Assembly (NCBI GenBank): GCA_036971475.1
Contig: JBAIZL010000008.1
Location: 33,842,086-33,906,085, forward strand
DNA length: 64,000 bases
Reading direction: 5' to 3'
Source: Prosapia bicincta
Lineage: Eukaryota > Arthropoda > Insecta > Hemiptera > Cercopidae
Below are positions 1-12,897 of this stretch, piece after piece. The first letter of the stretch is position 1. Each line of letters starts with the position of its first letter. The notes beneath the pieces are model-generated. The model saw only the letters and a list, made by a program, of their open reading frames with translations, was not told where the DNA came from and searched no databases. A program made the translations under genes and the position numbers.

Positions 1-1725
1 CGGTTATTTGTTTACTCGTAGTTTGCCGTGGCTTCACGTGCAATTAGTGACTCTGAAATTAGTGATCTTTTACTTGATACTGATTTATTAGAATGTAGTT
101 TAGTTTCATAAACAAAATAATTAAACCAACAGGTATTTGTAAATATAACCAGTTTATGGGTGTTGTAGATTTAGCTGTTCAATATAATGAACCGTGCAGT
201 TTTACGAGACGAACAAATAAATGGTGGAGGAAAATGTTTTTCTGGCTATTAGATGTAGCTGTAGTAAACAGTTTTATTATCTATAATAACAAAAAGAAGG
301 AAATGAGAGAAAATCCTGTTAAACAAAAATAGTTTTGCCAAAACTTGGTGAGGGAACGCATTGGTGATATCAGGAATAACCAGTATAGTAAGAGCCATCA
401 ACTACTGACAAAGAAGAAAGACTGAATGGGAAATTACATTTAATCTTTTCCAATGATAAAAATAGTTCTAAGGATTGTGTAGTTTGCATTAACAGGAAGA
501 TAAAAGGAGGTAGAAGGGAAACGGTTTTTCACTACAAAACATGCGGCTGAAAACCTGGACTTCATCCGGAAGACTGTTTTCAAAGATATCATACTCTGCA
601 AAACTACAAATAAGATAATAAAATCATGTACATACAGTATTAGTGAATAAAAATCACCTAGTTTACTAAAATCATGCAAGAGAAAACAAAGTTTTCCATA
701 AACAATAATGCAGCCTGCAGGTGAGGAATTTGTCTCAATTTAATTACAAGTGGGGAAGCAAAGCATGTTACAGAAATCCAAGCGCTAAGGGTTAATAATG
801 TATATTCTTTTCTGAATTTATTCCAAAATTTCAAAATTTTAATTTCATAAACATTTTTTATACCATTTTACTGCAAATATATACTTTTGGTAACTTAAAA
901 ATTAGACACTATTCCGCTATAACATTATGAATACTATTTTCTTTTGTTTACTGAATTTATCACTTTGGAGACGCAACACAAAATGATGTTGAAGGAAAAA
1001 AACCGCTTTTAGGGAGTCACCCCACAAAAGGGCTGTGAAACTAAAAAGTCACATTTTAGGCTACTACCACTAATAAATGTAGCACTGCTTATTCATTTGT
1101 CCTACACTTTTTCTGAAAATTGAAAACTGGAGCTGTATGAATATTCATCCATGGTGACTTCCTTAAGCTCCTTAAGTCCACTCCTTACAAGTTCATTGAG
1201 TTTCCCTCACTGGAATACCCCTGCTCGGGCAATGACACTTTATCCAAACAAAAAAATTTGTAAATATCGTATGATGTATCAGAATATGTGACGTCATTGC
1301 TTCTGGGCTTAGTGTTGATTCTTCAGTGCTAGATTTTGCCAAAAAAGTTTCATTTCACTATAACTTTTCATTCTTACATTTGCTGAGATTTTTCCAATCT
1401 TGACCTTATTCTTAATTTTTCTTGTTGTTCATTTGCCAATGTCAATAGTATTTATAGCTTTATTTTGACTTATCTTAACTTTTTTTTGCTTGTTTCTAAC
1501 TCCTTCAAATGAACAAACCCTTCTCCCTCTGTTGAATGGCTTTTTATATATTCTTTTTATGTGCATATGGCATTCTATACTTATTTATACCTTTGTTTTT
1601 TATAAATTAATAAATTTTATATTTTTAAATTAAAAAGTTTCATTGTTACCCTTAAGTCTACGATTTAAGCCCATTACGGGCTGTTGAGTTTAGTTCATTG
1701 CTTTATTTTGATGAAATGTAGAACT
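1..1725. other. No recognisable gene
   Basis: AT-rich sequence with only short, chance-length open frames on both strands. No domain, exon with flanking splice sites, or terminal repeat was recognised. It is either 5' flank or an early intron of the dynein gene that follows. Confidence 0.5.
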
Positions 1726-1729
1726 CTTA

Positions 1730-1902
1730 AATTTGTGTCAATGTTGGTGTATGTGTATAGGGTTCTGTATATGAACAGCAAGATTTGACTTGGGTTGTGT
1801 TTTTTATGTCTTTTATAAGTTGTTTATAACATTTGTTAAAATTTCTAGCTGGTTGACCTATGTAGAAGCTAGCACAGTCATTACATGTGATCTTGATACT
1901 CC
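1730..1902 (-). pseudogene. PLE C-terminal GIY-YIG endonuclease fragment
   Basis: Reading leftwards from about 1897 gives a Cys-x-x-Cys pair followed by the block SFYIGQPAR and a basic tail, ending at a stop near 1730. This is the GIY-YIG endonuclease segment at the C-terminus of Penelope-like retroelements, where YIGQT is usual; here T is replaced by P. No reverse transcriptase is attached, so it is a 5'-truncated relic. It lies next to an oppositely oriented PLE terminal repeat at 2397-2520. Confidence 0.6.
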
Positions 1903-2396
1903 TCCCCTGTCGAGTTTGTTCTGTAGTGTTTTTTATTCAAACATTCTAACCCTTTGCCTACCATTGGCCAAGCTTTCTTGTCCCTACAAAATGTGTTTAG
2001 TAGGCATACAGATGTGGTTTCTTCTCGTTGATTTTTATCATTGCTTCATGAACATACGTTGATTTTTTTTTTATTGAATGTTTAGTCTGCTTGACCCTTG
2101 TTAGTGTGTTATCATCACCATGCTTCAGGTAAGCATGTGTAACAGGTTTCTCATGTCTAAGCAATTGTTTTTTAGTACAACACAATTTAGTTGCTGTGAT
2201 TGCTTGACACTACTAATTAACTTGTGCCGCTAGATCGCTCAGACCATGAATAATTTAATCAGCAATGTGTTAATTAACAACTACTCTATTATGTACAACA
2301 GCACATCACAGATTCACAATTACACAACACACCTGAGCAACAGACTTGTCCATGACACACCATTTATAATATGAAAGTTATGACAACCCTGTCATA

Positions 2397-2520
2397 CCGT
2401 TTGTAAAGAGCCAATAGCCGCTAGTAGAAGGTTAGCTTCGGAAAAGGAACGATCGTTTTGAAACGCGTCAGCAAGTAAGCAATTACGTATTCACTTAGTT
2501 AAGTAGTGTAAAATTAGCAT
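2397..2520 (+). repeat. PLE terminal repeat, family D, with hammerhead-like fold
   Basis: The same ~110-bp segment recurs at 13270-13362 and 39548-39630. The structured part is 2435-2472. GCT at 2435-2437 pairs with AGC at 2470-2472. A seven-base core TCGGAAA plus one A follows, then a hairpin at 2446-2459, GAAA at 2460-2463, a tiny CGCG third stem and UC at 2468-2469. This is the layout of a type I hammerhead with a non-canonical core. Because the same segment follows a GIY-YIG fragment at 13 kb, it is assigned to a PLE. Confidence 0.5.
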
Positions 2521-2654
2521 TTATAATATATTATTAATAAATCAGTTAAACCACCAGCTAGGTTATACTGTTATTTTTCAAAATATTTTATTACTATGTT
2601 TATTGACCAGGAATTTAATGTGTTAATTTAGTAACCAACAAATGATTGTTTTAG

Positions 2655-2821
2655 ATGTTGCCTCCTAAAATTCCAAATAAACTTTCATCCAAGATTAAAT
2701 GCACTTTTGAGGAGGTGAAGCAAGAATATAGTGACTACATGTGCGCACTTAGTATGCACATGATCTTTTCATTACCTTATGTTGAATCTGAAAGTCTACG
2801 ACCTAAGGAGTTAAAGCCTGA
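2655..2821 (+). CDS. Axonemal dynein heavy chain, exon 1 of those visible
   Basis: The exon follows a TTTTAG acceptor and ends at GA|GTAAGT, leaving two bases of a codon. It encodes about 55 residues starting MLPPKIPNK and including TFEEVKQEYSDY. The first codon after the acceptor is ATG, so this could be the initiator exon (with an upstream 5'UTR exon) or an internal exon; the sequence does not decide. The frame joins exactly to the exon at 7931. Assignment to dynein rests on being continuous with the clearly dynein exons downstream rather than on a motif of its own. Confidence 0.65.
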
Positions 2822-3174
2822 GTAAGTGTTATTTTGAAATTACACTATAGAAAATATATAAATTATATACTAGTTGTTTATATAAGTTAGAAAACAACTA
2901 TTCAATGCAATCTCTAATATGTTTTCTGTAGCAATAATATGTTTATATGGTTTAATATGAGCCATCAGCAACTCTTTTCATGTTTTAAATTTACAAAACC
3001 AACTATTTAATGAACTTCTTAAATACTTGAGAAACTAATAAAGTGTTTTTGGAAACTATGACAGCTTAGTGCAATCAAAAAGGTTTCTCACAATTTTTTT
3101 CATAAATTCACTTACATTATAAGTATAAGTTTATTTGTTAAGTTATAACTTAAAACGTTTAGTTTTTGTATTGT

Positions 3175-3440
3175 ACATCTTGAGGTTTTTATAAAAATTA
3201 TACTTGTTTGTTTTCTTGGCTAAAAAACGACTACTACTGATGTATTCAGCAGATGCGTTTCGTGTGAGGTCAGCGCATTTTCCAATGCTGTGAATTACTG
3301 ACAAGAAAGCAACAGTCTTGTTAGTAATTCACAGCATCACAGCATTGAAAAATGTGCTGACCTAGCGCGAAATGAGTCTGCTGAATAAATCAGTAAGTAG
3401 TGGTTTTTTTGTCAAGAAACCAAACAAGTGTAAAAGTAAA
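3175..3440. repeat. Imperfect inverted repeat (foldback)
   Basis: The left arm, with TATTCAGCAGATGCG and AATGCTGTGAATTACTGAC, recurs inverted on the right, giving arms of roughly 120 bp with a short spacer near 3305-3322. The outermost parts (a cttgtttggtttcttg-like segment and a run of A/T) also match. In the minus reading each arm has a CTGACC...CGAAA...TC string. A related, non-palindromic copy of the outer part lies at about 61490-61580, so it is a dispersed repeat, probably another head-to-head terminal-repeat pair. No coding potential is seen. Confidence 0.6.
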
Positions 3441-4158
3441 ACTTTTGTTAGCCGTAGTGGATAGTAAAAACACATTTCATATTAAAATCTATTGAAACAT
3501 AATTTTTCATTTTACATAAATTAATAATATCAGGGGAAGTTGTATCACCTTATACAGGTATTTTCAAACTACTGTCAACTCATGATAAATGTCTTTATTA
3601 ATGCAAGCACTATCGCAAGTAATGATACCATTTCAGTCATTTTATTTTTTGCTTAGGGAATTACACCGTTTTTAACCACTTTACTTACCATCTTTTTACA
3701 TTTCCTTCAAAAAAAAATCATATTTTTTACTGTGAATTTCTAACCCTCTCTTCACTCCATTAAAATTGCCTTCATTGATAAAACTGTTTTTTCGTATAAT
3801 AAGGGTTGAAATATCTCTCATAAATACCACTTAATTATTAACCTGAGTTAATTAGGAATAAACGTATCTTAATAAATGATATGTAAAATGGAACAGCTAT
3901 TTAACTACCATCTTATATAATAAAATGTTATCTATGCATATATGTTAAAACTTTTAAGTGATTGCACGTCGAAAAAATGTAAGGTACAATCAGTAATATT
4001 GCTGCTTTTGAATGTAGTTTGACAGTAACACGATGAATGTTTCACTTTCACACTCGTAACAAAAATTTAAATCATTTACACACAAAAATAAGCACACATA
4101 TATACCCTTTCGTCAATAAATACCTACATAAATGTACATAAAATATGTAAAAATTGTT

Positions 4159-4345
4159 TTATATATTTGCGAGAGTATGGTAAATTTTAAAACAGTGTAA
4201 CACAAGGGCTACATCACAGTCAGGACAGAAATATCTGGATTCTTTCCTCATTTTATAGTTGTTTGCATCAGGTGATTGAGCACAATTTACACATTGTTTT
4301 GTTGGATTGGTTTTTTGGCAGTTTGTGGTAGTCTCTCTGAAATGT
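4159..4345 (-). pseudogene. piggyBac transposase C-terminal cysteine-rich domain
   Basis: The minus frame ending at the stop at 4159-4161 reads ...KQCVNCAQSPD..., then RKESRYFCPDCDVAL, then a final HCFKIYHT block. Paired CxxC motifs ending in a short CF.IYHT tail are typical of the piggyBac C-terminal zinc-binding domain. No catalytic DDD core is recognisable to the right, and no TTAA-flanked termini were identified, so this is a fragment. Confidence 0.7.
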
Positions 4346-5117
4346 GATGCCCTGTTAGCCTAAGGGGTGTTGGGGTTGAGCTAGGATGTATAGGCTTGAA
4401 GAAGACGAAACAAATTTGGAAACGCTGCATAATATCCGGTAAAAACAACCATAAAAATAAACTAAGCTTTGTGAACTAACGCAAGATTAAACTATAACTG
4501 TCAGTAAGAGTGAATGAACTGACTACTATAAATAAGAGTCAATGACAAAATGCTTGGACGCCCGAAAATGTTGTTGTCATCATAATGTTGTAAACAAATG
4601 TCAGTTAGACATGGCTATAAATAGTCTGGGTTATAACATATAGCCTTATCTATGCCTGGGTTTTCATTACCGATCTCTATCGCATTGTGAAACATAACAC
4701 TCAAGAAGAAAGAAACATTCCAAGTTAACTCGGGTTAGTAAGTTAAGTGATTTATCTAGTAATGACTTGCTCTTTGGTTAGAGCAACTAACGTAGACTCG
4801 CTCTATGAAATTATTGAAAGTGACGAAGAAATTGAACATTTTTATTCATTTTTATTCATATTTATTTGTAAATAGAATAAAGGTAAAAATACTGTATAGG
4901 TTTAAATTATACTGTGTGATATGGCTGATCAGTAGGAATAACAGTAGGGAATTCTCAGAGCTAAGAAACCTCTCCTCAACCATAACGCTAAAAATACACT
5001 ACTACTGTATATTCCGGAAAACTGTCTTAGATGGAAAATAATGCTGGTCCCAATAGATTCCGGCTTAAACAGGTTTTACTGTATATTTATATTTATATTT
5101 TTACTACTAATGTTTTT

Positions 5118-5232
5118 TTACCACAAAGGAATGAGTTATACCTGTACCACAAAGGAATGAGTTATAAACTAGTTATACCTGTACCACAAAGGAATGAGTT
5201 ATAAACTAGTTATACCTGTACCACAAAGGACA
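5118..5232 (+). repeat. Short tandem repeat, ~37-bp unit
   Basis: About three and a half copies of a unit containing ACCACAAAGGAATGAGTTAT followed by AAACTAGTTATACCTGT. The first unit lacks the AAACTAGTTAT part. It sits directly upstream of a foldback element. Confidence 0.8.
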
Positions 5233-5263
5233 GAAAAATTAACAATAACTACAACTTTTTAAA

Positions 5264-5503
5264 AAAATGTTTTAACTTGCCTATAGTAGCACTTACTTTT
5301 TTTGTTGTTGAGGACGGCCGATTCGGGAGATGTGTCCCTTTGTCAACTCAGACCGTAACTCAGACCGACAAAGGGACACATCTCCCGAAACGGCCGTCCT
5401 CAACAACAAAAAAAGTAAGTGCTACTATAGGCAAGTTAAAACATTTTTTTAAAATGTTGTAAGTGATTACTAGTAGCTCACGCGAAGATGGAATCAACAA
5501 ATA
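5264..5503. repeat. PLE family A terminal repeat, head-to-head pair
   Basis: Two copies of the family A terminal repeat face each other, with the symmetry axis near 5352-5360. Each has the GCCTATAGTAGCACTTAC outer block, GACGGCCGTTTCGGGAGA (GATTCGG in the left arm) and TGTCAACTCAGACC. The right side ends in a ~38-bp flank (GATTACTAGTAGCTCACGCG and on) that also ends the copies at 22222-23167. The hammerhead-like element of this family (see 22378-22419) is present once in each arm. Confidence 0.75.
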
Positions 5504-5929
5504 ACTACAAATTTTCACACTGAAACATTGTCAAAACTTGCATTACCAAATAGATTCCTAACTTGTACCCATTAAAAACAATAGTTGTGGTTATGTAAGT
5601 TTGTTGCATAAGGTATAAGTAGTGATAGCATTGTTATATCTTTTTGTGAGATATAAATTATTTCTATTTAATCGTCCTAGGCCAGACGGTTCCTCACCCG
5701 TTCTCTCATCTAATTATTTATTTATTTTCAGTTATTTATTTATTTTTATATTTTAATTTTATTGATACGCTTTTGTATTTTTCTTTAATTTAATTTATTA
5801 TTTAAAAGGTTTAACTCTTTTGTTAAACATTCTTGACTTCACTTATTTTGAGATTTGTTACAATCACGATTTATTTTATACATAATTTAATTACTTAATT
5901 TTGAAATACGGTACCTGTTCAAAGTCCCT

Positions 5930-6197
5930 TATGTTCGGGCGCCAATTTTGCAACACCCCCCCCACCCTCTCTTACTCTTTCTTCATATCGAAACGTTAAT
6001 GGTGTTACGGAGTTGTTACTTTTTATTATTTTTATTCACGCCTGCTTATCTCCGTTCCGCTCTCGGGCTCAAGTAGCCTCGAGCGTTCTTAAATTTTGTT
6101 TTGTGTTCACCTGTTATATGCCACGCCTCGTTCGCTAGCCGATTCCCGTTGACTCCTACCTTAGAGTTTGTATGACCCCCCTAAAATGGTTAACATG
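5930..6197 (-). mobile_element. LTR retrotransposon fragment: LTR plus primer-binding site
   Basis: On the minus strand, TGGCGCCCGAACA followed three bases later by GGGAC lies at about 5928-5953. It closely resembles a primer-binding site complementary to the 3' end of a lysine tRNA. The preceding, relatively GC-rich segment begins TGTTAACC near 6195 and ends shortly before the primer site, as an LTR would. No gag or pol frame is recognised to the left and no second LTR is seen, so it is a remnant. Confidence 0.45.
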
Positions 6198-6995
6198 TTT
6201 TGTTGGGTCTTTATGTAGTCATACTTGTTAGTAAAGTAGTCAGCTGGAAAGAAACATTATTAATATGAACACACAAAATTTTCAAAGAATCTTACCATCT
6301 TAGAAGATCTGCAGGCACAGCTAGGGGACATGAAAAATATGATCATGTTTAAGATACCTTTTTTAAATGCTCCTGTGTTCTTTAAACATGATCTGCCAGT
6401 AGACTTAGTCTCTGGGCTTTATTACAAAAAAACAACTAATTTTTAGAATAGCTCAATAAATTGGTTCTCAGGAGAGAACTCGTTTGAAGAAACATTAGGT
6501 TCTGAATTTTATATATTTATTAATTAATGAAATTTAATTAAAACTGTACTTCGATTTAATAATCATTATTTATTAGTTGGAAAAACTAAAAGTTTTATTG
6601 GTTGTTCAACACAGGATGAATTTAAATATCATAAGTTTTTATAATGCATTTAATTACTGTTTAAATTTAGTTTTCACTATTGTTCATTTTGGATTTTGCT
6701 GGTCATTTCAAAATGTCAGTGATAGTTCTACGTGGCCTAGTTCTCAAGTTAGCATTTTTCGGCACTTAGAAACTTTTCACTGCACTCCTGTTTGTCAAAT
6801 TTAGTTAGTTATTACAGTTTTATTTTATTTTAATTTTTAATTTGTCTTAATAAAACTTATTCAAGATTTTACTGACTTCACTCTTTACAAGGTTTCATTA
6901 TACAATAAATTAAAACCTTATTATTTAATTATTAAATTTGTTTTTCAAATATTTGAAATTATTAATTTCTTAATTTTAACGGCCAATCAGACCGT

Positions 6996-7468
6996 TTCAG
7001 TACCCCCAGAGGTACGTCGAAGCCTGTGGGGTGGTACACAAAAATAAAACCAGTAATGGCGGACATCAATATTGCACACTTTAGATTTGAAAGAAATACG
7101 AGGTTACACTAGTAGTTGACAAGATAGTTGTTGATCGGAAATTGCGTGGAGCTTGTATGTTTGTGTGCAACTGAAAGCACAGAATAGAGTAGGGATGGGA
7201 AACATCTATTCCATATTTAGGTGTACAATACAAATGCATGAATTGATCTACGATTTGATGATGGGAAACTTTTAGGAAACAGTCTATTGTGTTGCCCACA
7301 CAAAAATATCGTACACAGCCGGTTGACCCCGCTCCTCCCATTACTTATAAGGCAGTCTCAGACAACCATTCTTTGTCTTAATCACATTGAGAAATAGGGC
7401 TTACTTTTTGTTGCAAAAACGCTTTTAGGGGTACATGAAAAGAACAAGGTTGGGAGCCATTAGTCTAG
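6996..7468. mobile_element. Degenerate hAT-type element
   Basis: The left end has CAGTACCCCCAGAGGTACG and the right end has TTTTAGGGGTACATGAAAAG followed by AACAAGGTTGGGAGCCATTAG. Such near-terminal GGGGTAC and GGTTGGGAACC-like ends are common in hAT transposons and their short derivatives. No transposase is recognised and a target duplication could not be confirmed. Confidence 0.35.
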
Positions 7469-7930
7469 GTAGGGTATTAGACCACTTCCGCAAATCCCAC
7501 AACCCTGACTGTGGAAATTTGCTTAGTACTGTCTATATCCTCTTCATATTCATCTTAATAAATTTAGTAGGACATAAAAGGAATAAATTATGAAAAAAAC
7601 AAAATACTATTGATTTTGACTATTTGATGAAATAAGTCAGTTTTTATTTGACTTTTAAATGACAAATATCAAATATGCTGCCTCAAAATTTGCTATAGAA
7701 CTTAATAAATTATTGACTGACAGGTTTCAACTGTAATAACACAAATTCAATAAGTATAAACTTAAAGGAATTAACTTTATTTCTATTATATTTTTTAAAA
7801 CAAATTTTAACAATAAAATAGTAATTTTTTTATTGCAAAATATATCTGTACAGAAATATTAAAAATATTTTTTGACACAGACTACGTCTGTTAAAATAAT
7901 TTTAATTCTACATTTGTTTAATTGCTTTAG

Positions 7931-8083
7931 TGTTGGAGGAAAAACAAAGAATTATCATTTATTTCAAGTGAACAAACGCTTTATAAGGATCAACTTATTT
8001 TTACCTCATCCTCTGATCAGGAAGATTCTGTATTCCAGTAATGCAGCTATACCAGAAACTCTTATTGATTTTAAAGGATATAG
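7931..8083 (+). CDS. Axonemal dynein heavy chain, exon 2
   Basis: The exon is bounded by TTTAG and AG|GTATGT and is in phase with both neighbours: its first base completes GA|T and its last two bases AG join A of the next exon. It encodes about 51 residues including NKRFIRINLFLPHPLIRK and ending IDFKGYR. The tail of dynein heavy chains is poorly conserved here, so support comes mainly from phase continuity and splice sites. Confidence 0.6.
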
Positions 8084-8595
8084 GTATGTGTGTTTAGACA
8101 ACTTGGTTTTAATTTCATAGTTTGCATGTTAGAGTACATATATATTAAAAAAAAACCTTTTATTTTATAAAGTGTCATTTATTGTTTAAGTTGGAATGTA
8201 AACGTTTCGACTATTGTCATGGAAAACAAAATCCACAAATATATTTTGTTAATTTTGTAAAATTAAAAAATTATTTTAAATTTAGAGGTAATTTTAAAAT
8301 GTTAAATTAAATGCTTAGTCAGAATATATTAATATAAATGTAGTCCATGCTAATGGCACCGTATTGGCAAATATGTTAAATAAAAAGGCAAAACAAGCCT
8401 TTTAAATATTTCTCATAAAGACCTTTTGGAGTGTAACATCTGTAAATTGCAGGAACATTTCTCCTAACATGGTTTGAAATTGTACTCAATTATAAAAATA
8501 ATTTTAATATCTAGAAATGAATTGTGGGATCTTTTGTTGTAATGATTTTATGCCTTTAGTTGACCAAAGTTTAGTTACACAATTCTTTACTAGTA

Positions 8596-9817
8596 CAGTA
8601 AACTTCCTCCAATTCAGTATCTTATTGTCCGGTATGCATGATAATCCCGTACGACACTTGCGTGAAATATCTATTGCAAAATAGGCAATAGTGTTAGTTT
8701 ATTGGAGGGGAACAGTTGTGTAATGCAGTATGTATTACAGTTTTAATATTAAATAGATTAAATGGTAAAATTGATTTCATTTTAATTGTGAATACAATGT
8801 TTGTTTTAAATGGATATGTTTTGAATTCGAAGAACAGGCTTAGCTTAAAATGTTTTGATGTCAACTACAATTCTTTGAAATATGATAAGTCCGTATAATA
8901 GGTGAGCTCACCTTCGGCCGAGTTCGACAACAGCCCATTCCTTTCTCAGGCTTTATGTGTCCCACTCTAGCTATCACTGTACCATGAATCTCAGACAAGG
9001 CGTTTGTTTGAATGTCGGATTGGCGTAGTTTACTTTAGTTTTGTGTTTTAGTGCTTGTGATATTTTTATTGACAGTATATGGCTTTTACGGTTAAACTAG
9101 GTTCTTCAAAAAGAAAACATCTAACTCTTAATTTAGCTCAAAAGCTGGAAACGGTAAAGGAACTTGAAAATGGCGTAAGTAGGCACATCATAATGAAAGA
9201 TTACAACATAGGATCATCTACAATTCATGACATTAAAAAAATTAAGAAAAGTTGAAACAATTTATGAATAAATCAGAACTTTAAAAATATTTTTGGAAGG
9301 CTAACGTTAAAAAAACCCAAGAACAACTTGATTCGGCTTTATGCAGTTACTTTTCAGCAAAATGATCCAAGGGTAAACCATGGTTGTTGAAAAAGCAAAA
9401 ACATCACTTGGAATCAAGCGGCTGATGCCTTAAACACTTTCATAAAATGTTTTGAACGTTGCAGTTTGTTTAATGATGCTGATAGAATGAAGATTCACAT
9501 CATTAGAAATGACTTCATAAAAAAACGGGAGAAAACTAAAAACCAATCTGACATTCGTGATTTGTTTAAGATTGCCAACAAGAACAACCCCACAGACTAG
9601 AGTTATGGAACAGTGCACTGAGTTTTGTTTAGCTTTTATTATTATTCATGTACAATACATATGTACATATTTGAGAGGTTTCAAGAATTAAAATTTGTTA
9701 TATGTACTGTGTTGTTTATTTATTCCAATTTTTCTGATCTTATTTCTGTAATCCGGAATATTTTGTAATCCGCCATCCCTTAAGTCCCGAACATCCCAGA
9801 CTACAGGAAGTTTACTG
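8596..9817 (+). mobile_element. Tigger/pogo-like transposon, internally deleted
   Basis: Inverted ends CAGTAAACTTCCT at 8596 and its complement ending at 9817 are flanked by TA on both sides, as expected for the Tc1/mariner superfamily. Inside are the N-terminal and C-terminal parts of one transposase with the catalytic middle missing, so the copy is non-autonomous. Confidence 0.8.
9079..9598 (+). pseudogene. Tigger/jerky-like transposase remnant
   Basis: From ATG at 9079 the frame reads SSKRKHLTLNLAQKLE, then LENGVSRHIIMKDY and GSSTIHDIKK. This is the CENP-B/pogo type N-terminal helix-turn-helix that binds the transposon ends. It stops at 9255. A second piece at about 9395-9598 (AADALNTFIKCFE...DIRDLFKIANK) is the C-terminal tail. 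The DDE catalytic region between them is deleted, so no active enzyme can be made. Confidence 0.75.
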
Positions 9818-10227
9818 TATGCATTCATCATGAATGTCCAGTTTCTGTGATTGTGGAAAACTTGTATTTTTCTGTTAATCGATTATATAGTGGTGATCTG
9901 TCTACAATTAGACATTGTTAAAAATTTTAATGGAGTTTGCAGCTTCAGCACTTTCCAAATTATGGCGGGTAGTGTTTAGGGATTCCTTCTACATAACCTG
10001 CCTAAGCATAACAATCCCTCTATGATTACTGAACATGAAAAGGCATCAGTTTGACTCAAAATGATGTTAATTTTACTATTAGGAATTATTTGCAATTATT
10101 TTTGATTATAATTCATTAATTTTAAGAGCTGTTTGAAATTTTAGTTTTGTTGTGAGTTATTTAATACTTTATTATTTTGACATTTTAATTTTTAATGTAT
10201 AATTTGACCTATTCCAAATTTAATGAA

Positions 10228-10229
<2 letters not shown>

Positions 10230-10303
<74 letters not shown>

Positions 10304-10928
10304 GCGCATATCCAGAGACTTGCTTTGGGGGGGGCGATCGATGCATTATATGTATATATATAATGTGTGTGTGTGGGTGTGGGTGCGCGCGTGCGCGCGC
10401 GTGCGTGTATGTAAAAACATAGGACAGAAAAAGTTCTTTCTACGCTTGCGTTAGAAATCGGTAACGTGATAAAGATTCGTAGCAAATTAGACTTTATAAT
10501 AAATAATTATTCCAGTTTCGATAACACTTATGGCTAGAGAATATTATTAATTTCATAATAAGCTATTATTATAAAAATGGTTTATTAATTAATATAAGTC
10601 GTTATTCTTCCAACACAAACAATTCCGGAGTCAACTGCGAATATTACGCTTGCAAAATTACGTATTGTAAATCATATGGTCGAGACTAAGCTTCACTAGC
10701 GCTATCTGTTGTTAAAACGTTTAGACGTTTATGAGGGTATGCAGAGGAAACTCGTCACATTTTCAAATTAAAATTTTATTTTTTATTTACAATAAAAGAC
10801 GAATTAACTTAAGTAAAAGTCTAATTTAATAGAAAGTCCTAATTTAATAATATATTGTCGATTTTTAACCCAAAGTTCTTGAGGGTTGGGGGGGCGATCG
10901 CCCCATCGCCCCCCCCTTGGATACGCGC

Positions 10929-10972
<44 letters not shown>
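10230..10972. mobile_element. hAT fragment inserted in a (TA)n tract
   Basis: (TA)n at 10230-10300 and 10932-10970 flanks an element with ends CAGGCGCATATCCAG at 10301 and its inverted counterpart ending GGATACGCGCCTG at 10931. G-rich runs lie just inside both ends. On the minus strand, 10485-10423 encodes LPISNASVERTFSVL, the C-terminal hAT dimerisation motif. An intervening GT/GC-rich microsatellite (10360-10412) and loss of the catalytic part make it non-autonomous. Confidence 0.7.
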
Positions 10973-10975
<3 letters not shown>

Positions 10976-11937
10976 TTTGTGTTTGTTAAATTTTCACAGT
11001 TCTTTAAGGTCATAGAATGCACTTTCTTAAAGGATAGCTAATGAAAAACTTTCATGGTATTGAATTGGTAGAACATAACTTTTTCAATTAAGAATTCCAA
11101 TGAGAATGCATTAAAATTTTATGCTGTCTAAGTTTTTATAGCTTTTATATGAACACCATGGTCTTTCTCTCCGTTTACTGAATTGTTCTGAAGATTTATG
11201 AAAGCCAAACATAGCTTTAGGTTAATGCTGAAGCAGTCTTTGTCTTTATTTACATGTTATGTTTAGAAATATTGTATATTTAATTAAAATAGCGTATAGT
11301 TTATACAACAGTTGTGATTTTATTACGTGTAAGATGACGCATGTTTTGAGTTAGAAAATGTTTTTGTAATATTAATACTAACCCCTTGAGTAGTAACTTT
11401 ACAAACCTCTGACATGACTCTAAAGTGAGTTTATTACAAAAATTTGTTAAATAACTTTTTTATCATTATATTCACAAGTTATATTGTGTTAGTCCAGAAG
11501 TTATAAAGAGTTGTAAGAAAAATTTCATATAACTACTTTTTGGATTAGAAACAAACCTTTTTTTAAAATAACCCAATTTAGGTAATATCCTAAATATCCT
11601 AATATCTGTTCCCCATGTCATTACAACTACAAAAATTTGCTTTTAAAAATTATTGAGCGATGCTAGGGTAGTTCAGTATCAAAAATAAGTAGATCGCAAC
11701 ATACGACTTAACACTGGTTTAAACAAATATAAAAACACAACATGTTGTGATGTTACTGTTGGCAGCTTGTAGTGCGGCAACATGACAGTTGTGTCACTAT
11801 TCAAAGGTCTAATAATAATTTATAGTTATTGTTTTTTGTAACACTATAAGTGTAACTTGTTACATTCTGTTACATGAGACTCTGTAAATTATCTGTTTCA
11901 ATATTATCTCTTGTATATTTTCATTTTGTTTTTCTAG

Positions 11938-12133
11938 AAAACTTGGACTTTTACCTCTAGATAAATTGATCACAATGGTTCACCAAGACTTGAAAAAAGC
12001 CGAACAAATGATTTCCAGAAACTGGTATCCTAAACTGATTAAGATGATATCGGGTAAGAGTGTTCTAGAAGATGTCCCACATCAGTTATGGGCTAGGTTT
12101 GTTAGATGTGCCTCAACCATAGTCTCAGCCCAG
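11938..12133 (+). CDS. Axonemal dynein heavy chain, exon 3
   Basis: The exon is flanked by a pyrimidine-rich TTTTTCTAG acceptor and CAG|GTATCC. It encodes KLGLLPLDKL... to ...CASTIVSAQ, 65 full codons after completing an Arg codon with exon 2. The content (HQDLKKAEQMISRNWYPK, LWARFVRCASTI) fits the axonemal dynein tail. The donor is in phase 0. Confidence 0.75.
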
Positions 12134-12416
12134 GTATCCATAACATTGTTTACATTATAGTCATATTTCTTTCACAAATTTATTTCCTTACTTTAAGGAT
12201 AGGCTATATTATGTGAAGTCTGTTTTAAATTTATATTAGATTTTGTTACGCCCATCTTCTCTTCAACCTAATACTAATCTCTAATTAGATGCGAGCAGAG
12301 GCACTCAGTGGGTCGAATCAATTCCTCACATTAATTGAGTAATATTTTGCTACAAAAATATTTTTATGTGTAAAGAAATAAATATTATATGCTTTATTAT
12401 ATTATTGATACATAAT

Positions 12417-12840
<424 letters not shown>

Positions 12841-12897
12841 ACAGAACATACAACCTTTTCAAAAACAAACAGACAAATACAAACTATCTTTTATTTA

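Noticed and set aside
7081..7341. 86-codon minus frame
   Set aside because: No recognisable domain; lies inside a probable hAT-type remnant.
10192..10485. Open frames of alternating Tyr-Ile and similar at all (TA)n tracts
   Set aside because: Pure dinucleotide repeat translation; only the hAT motif inside 10423-10485 is meaningful.
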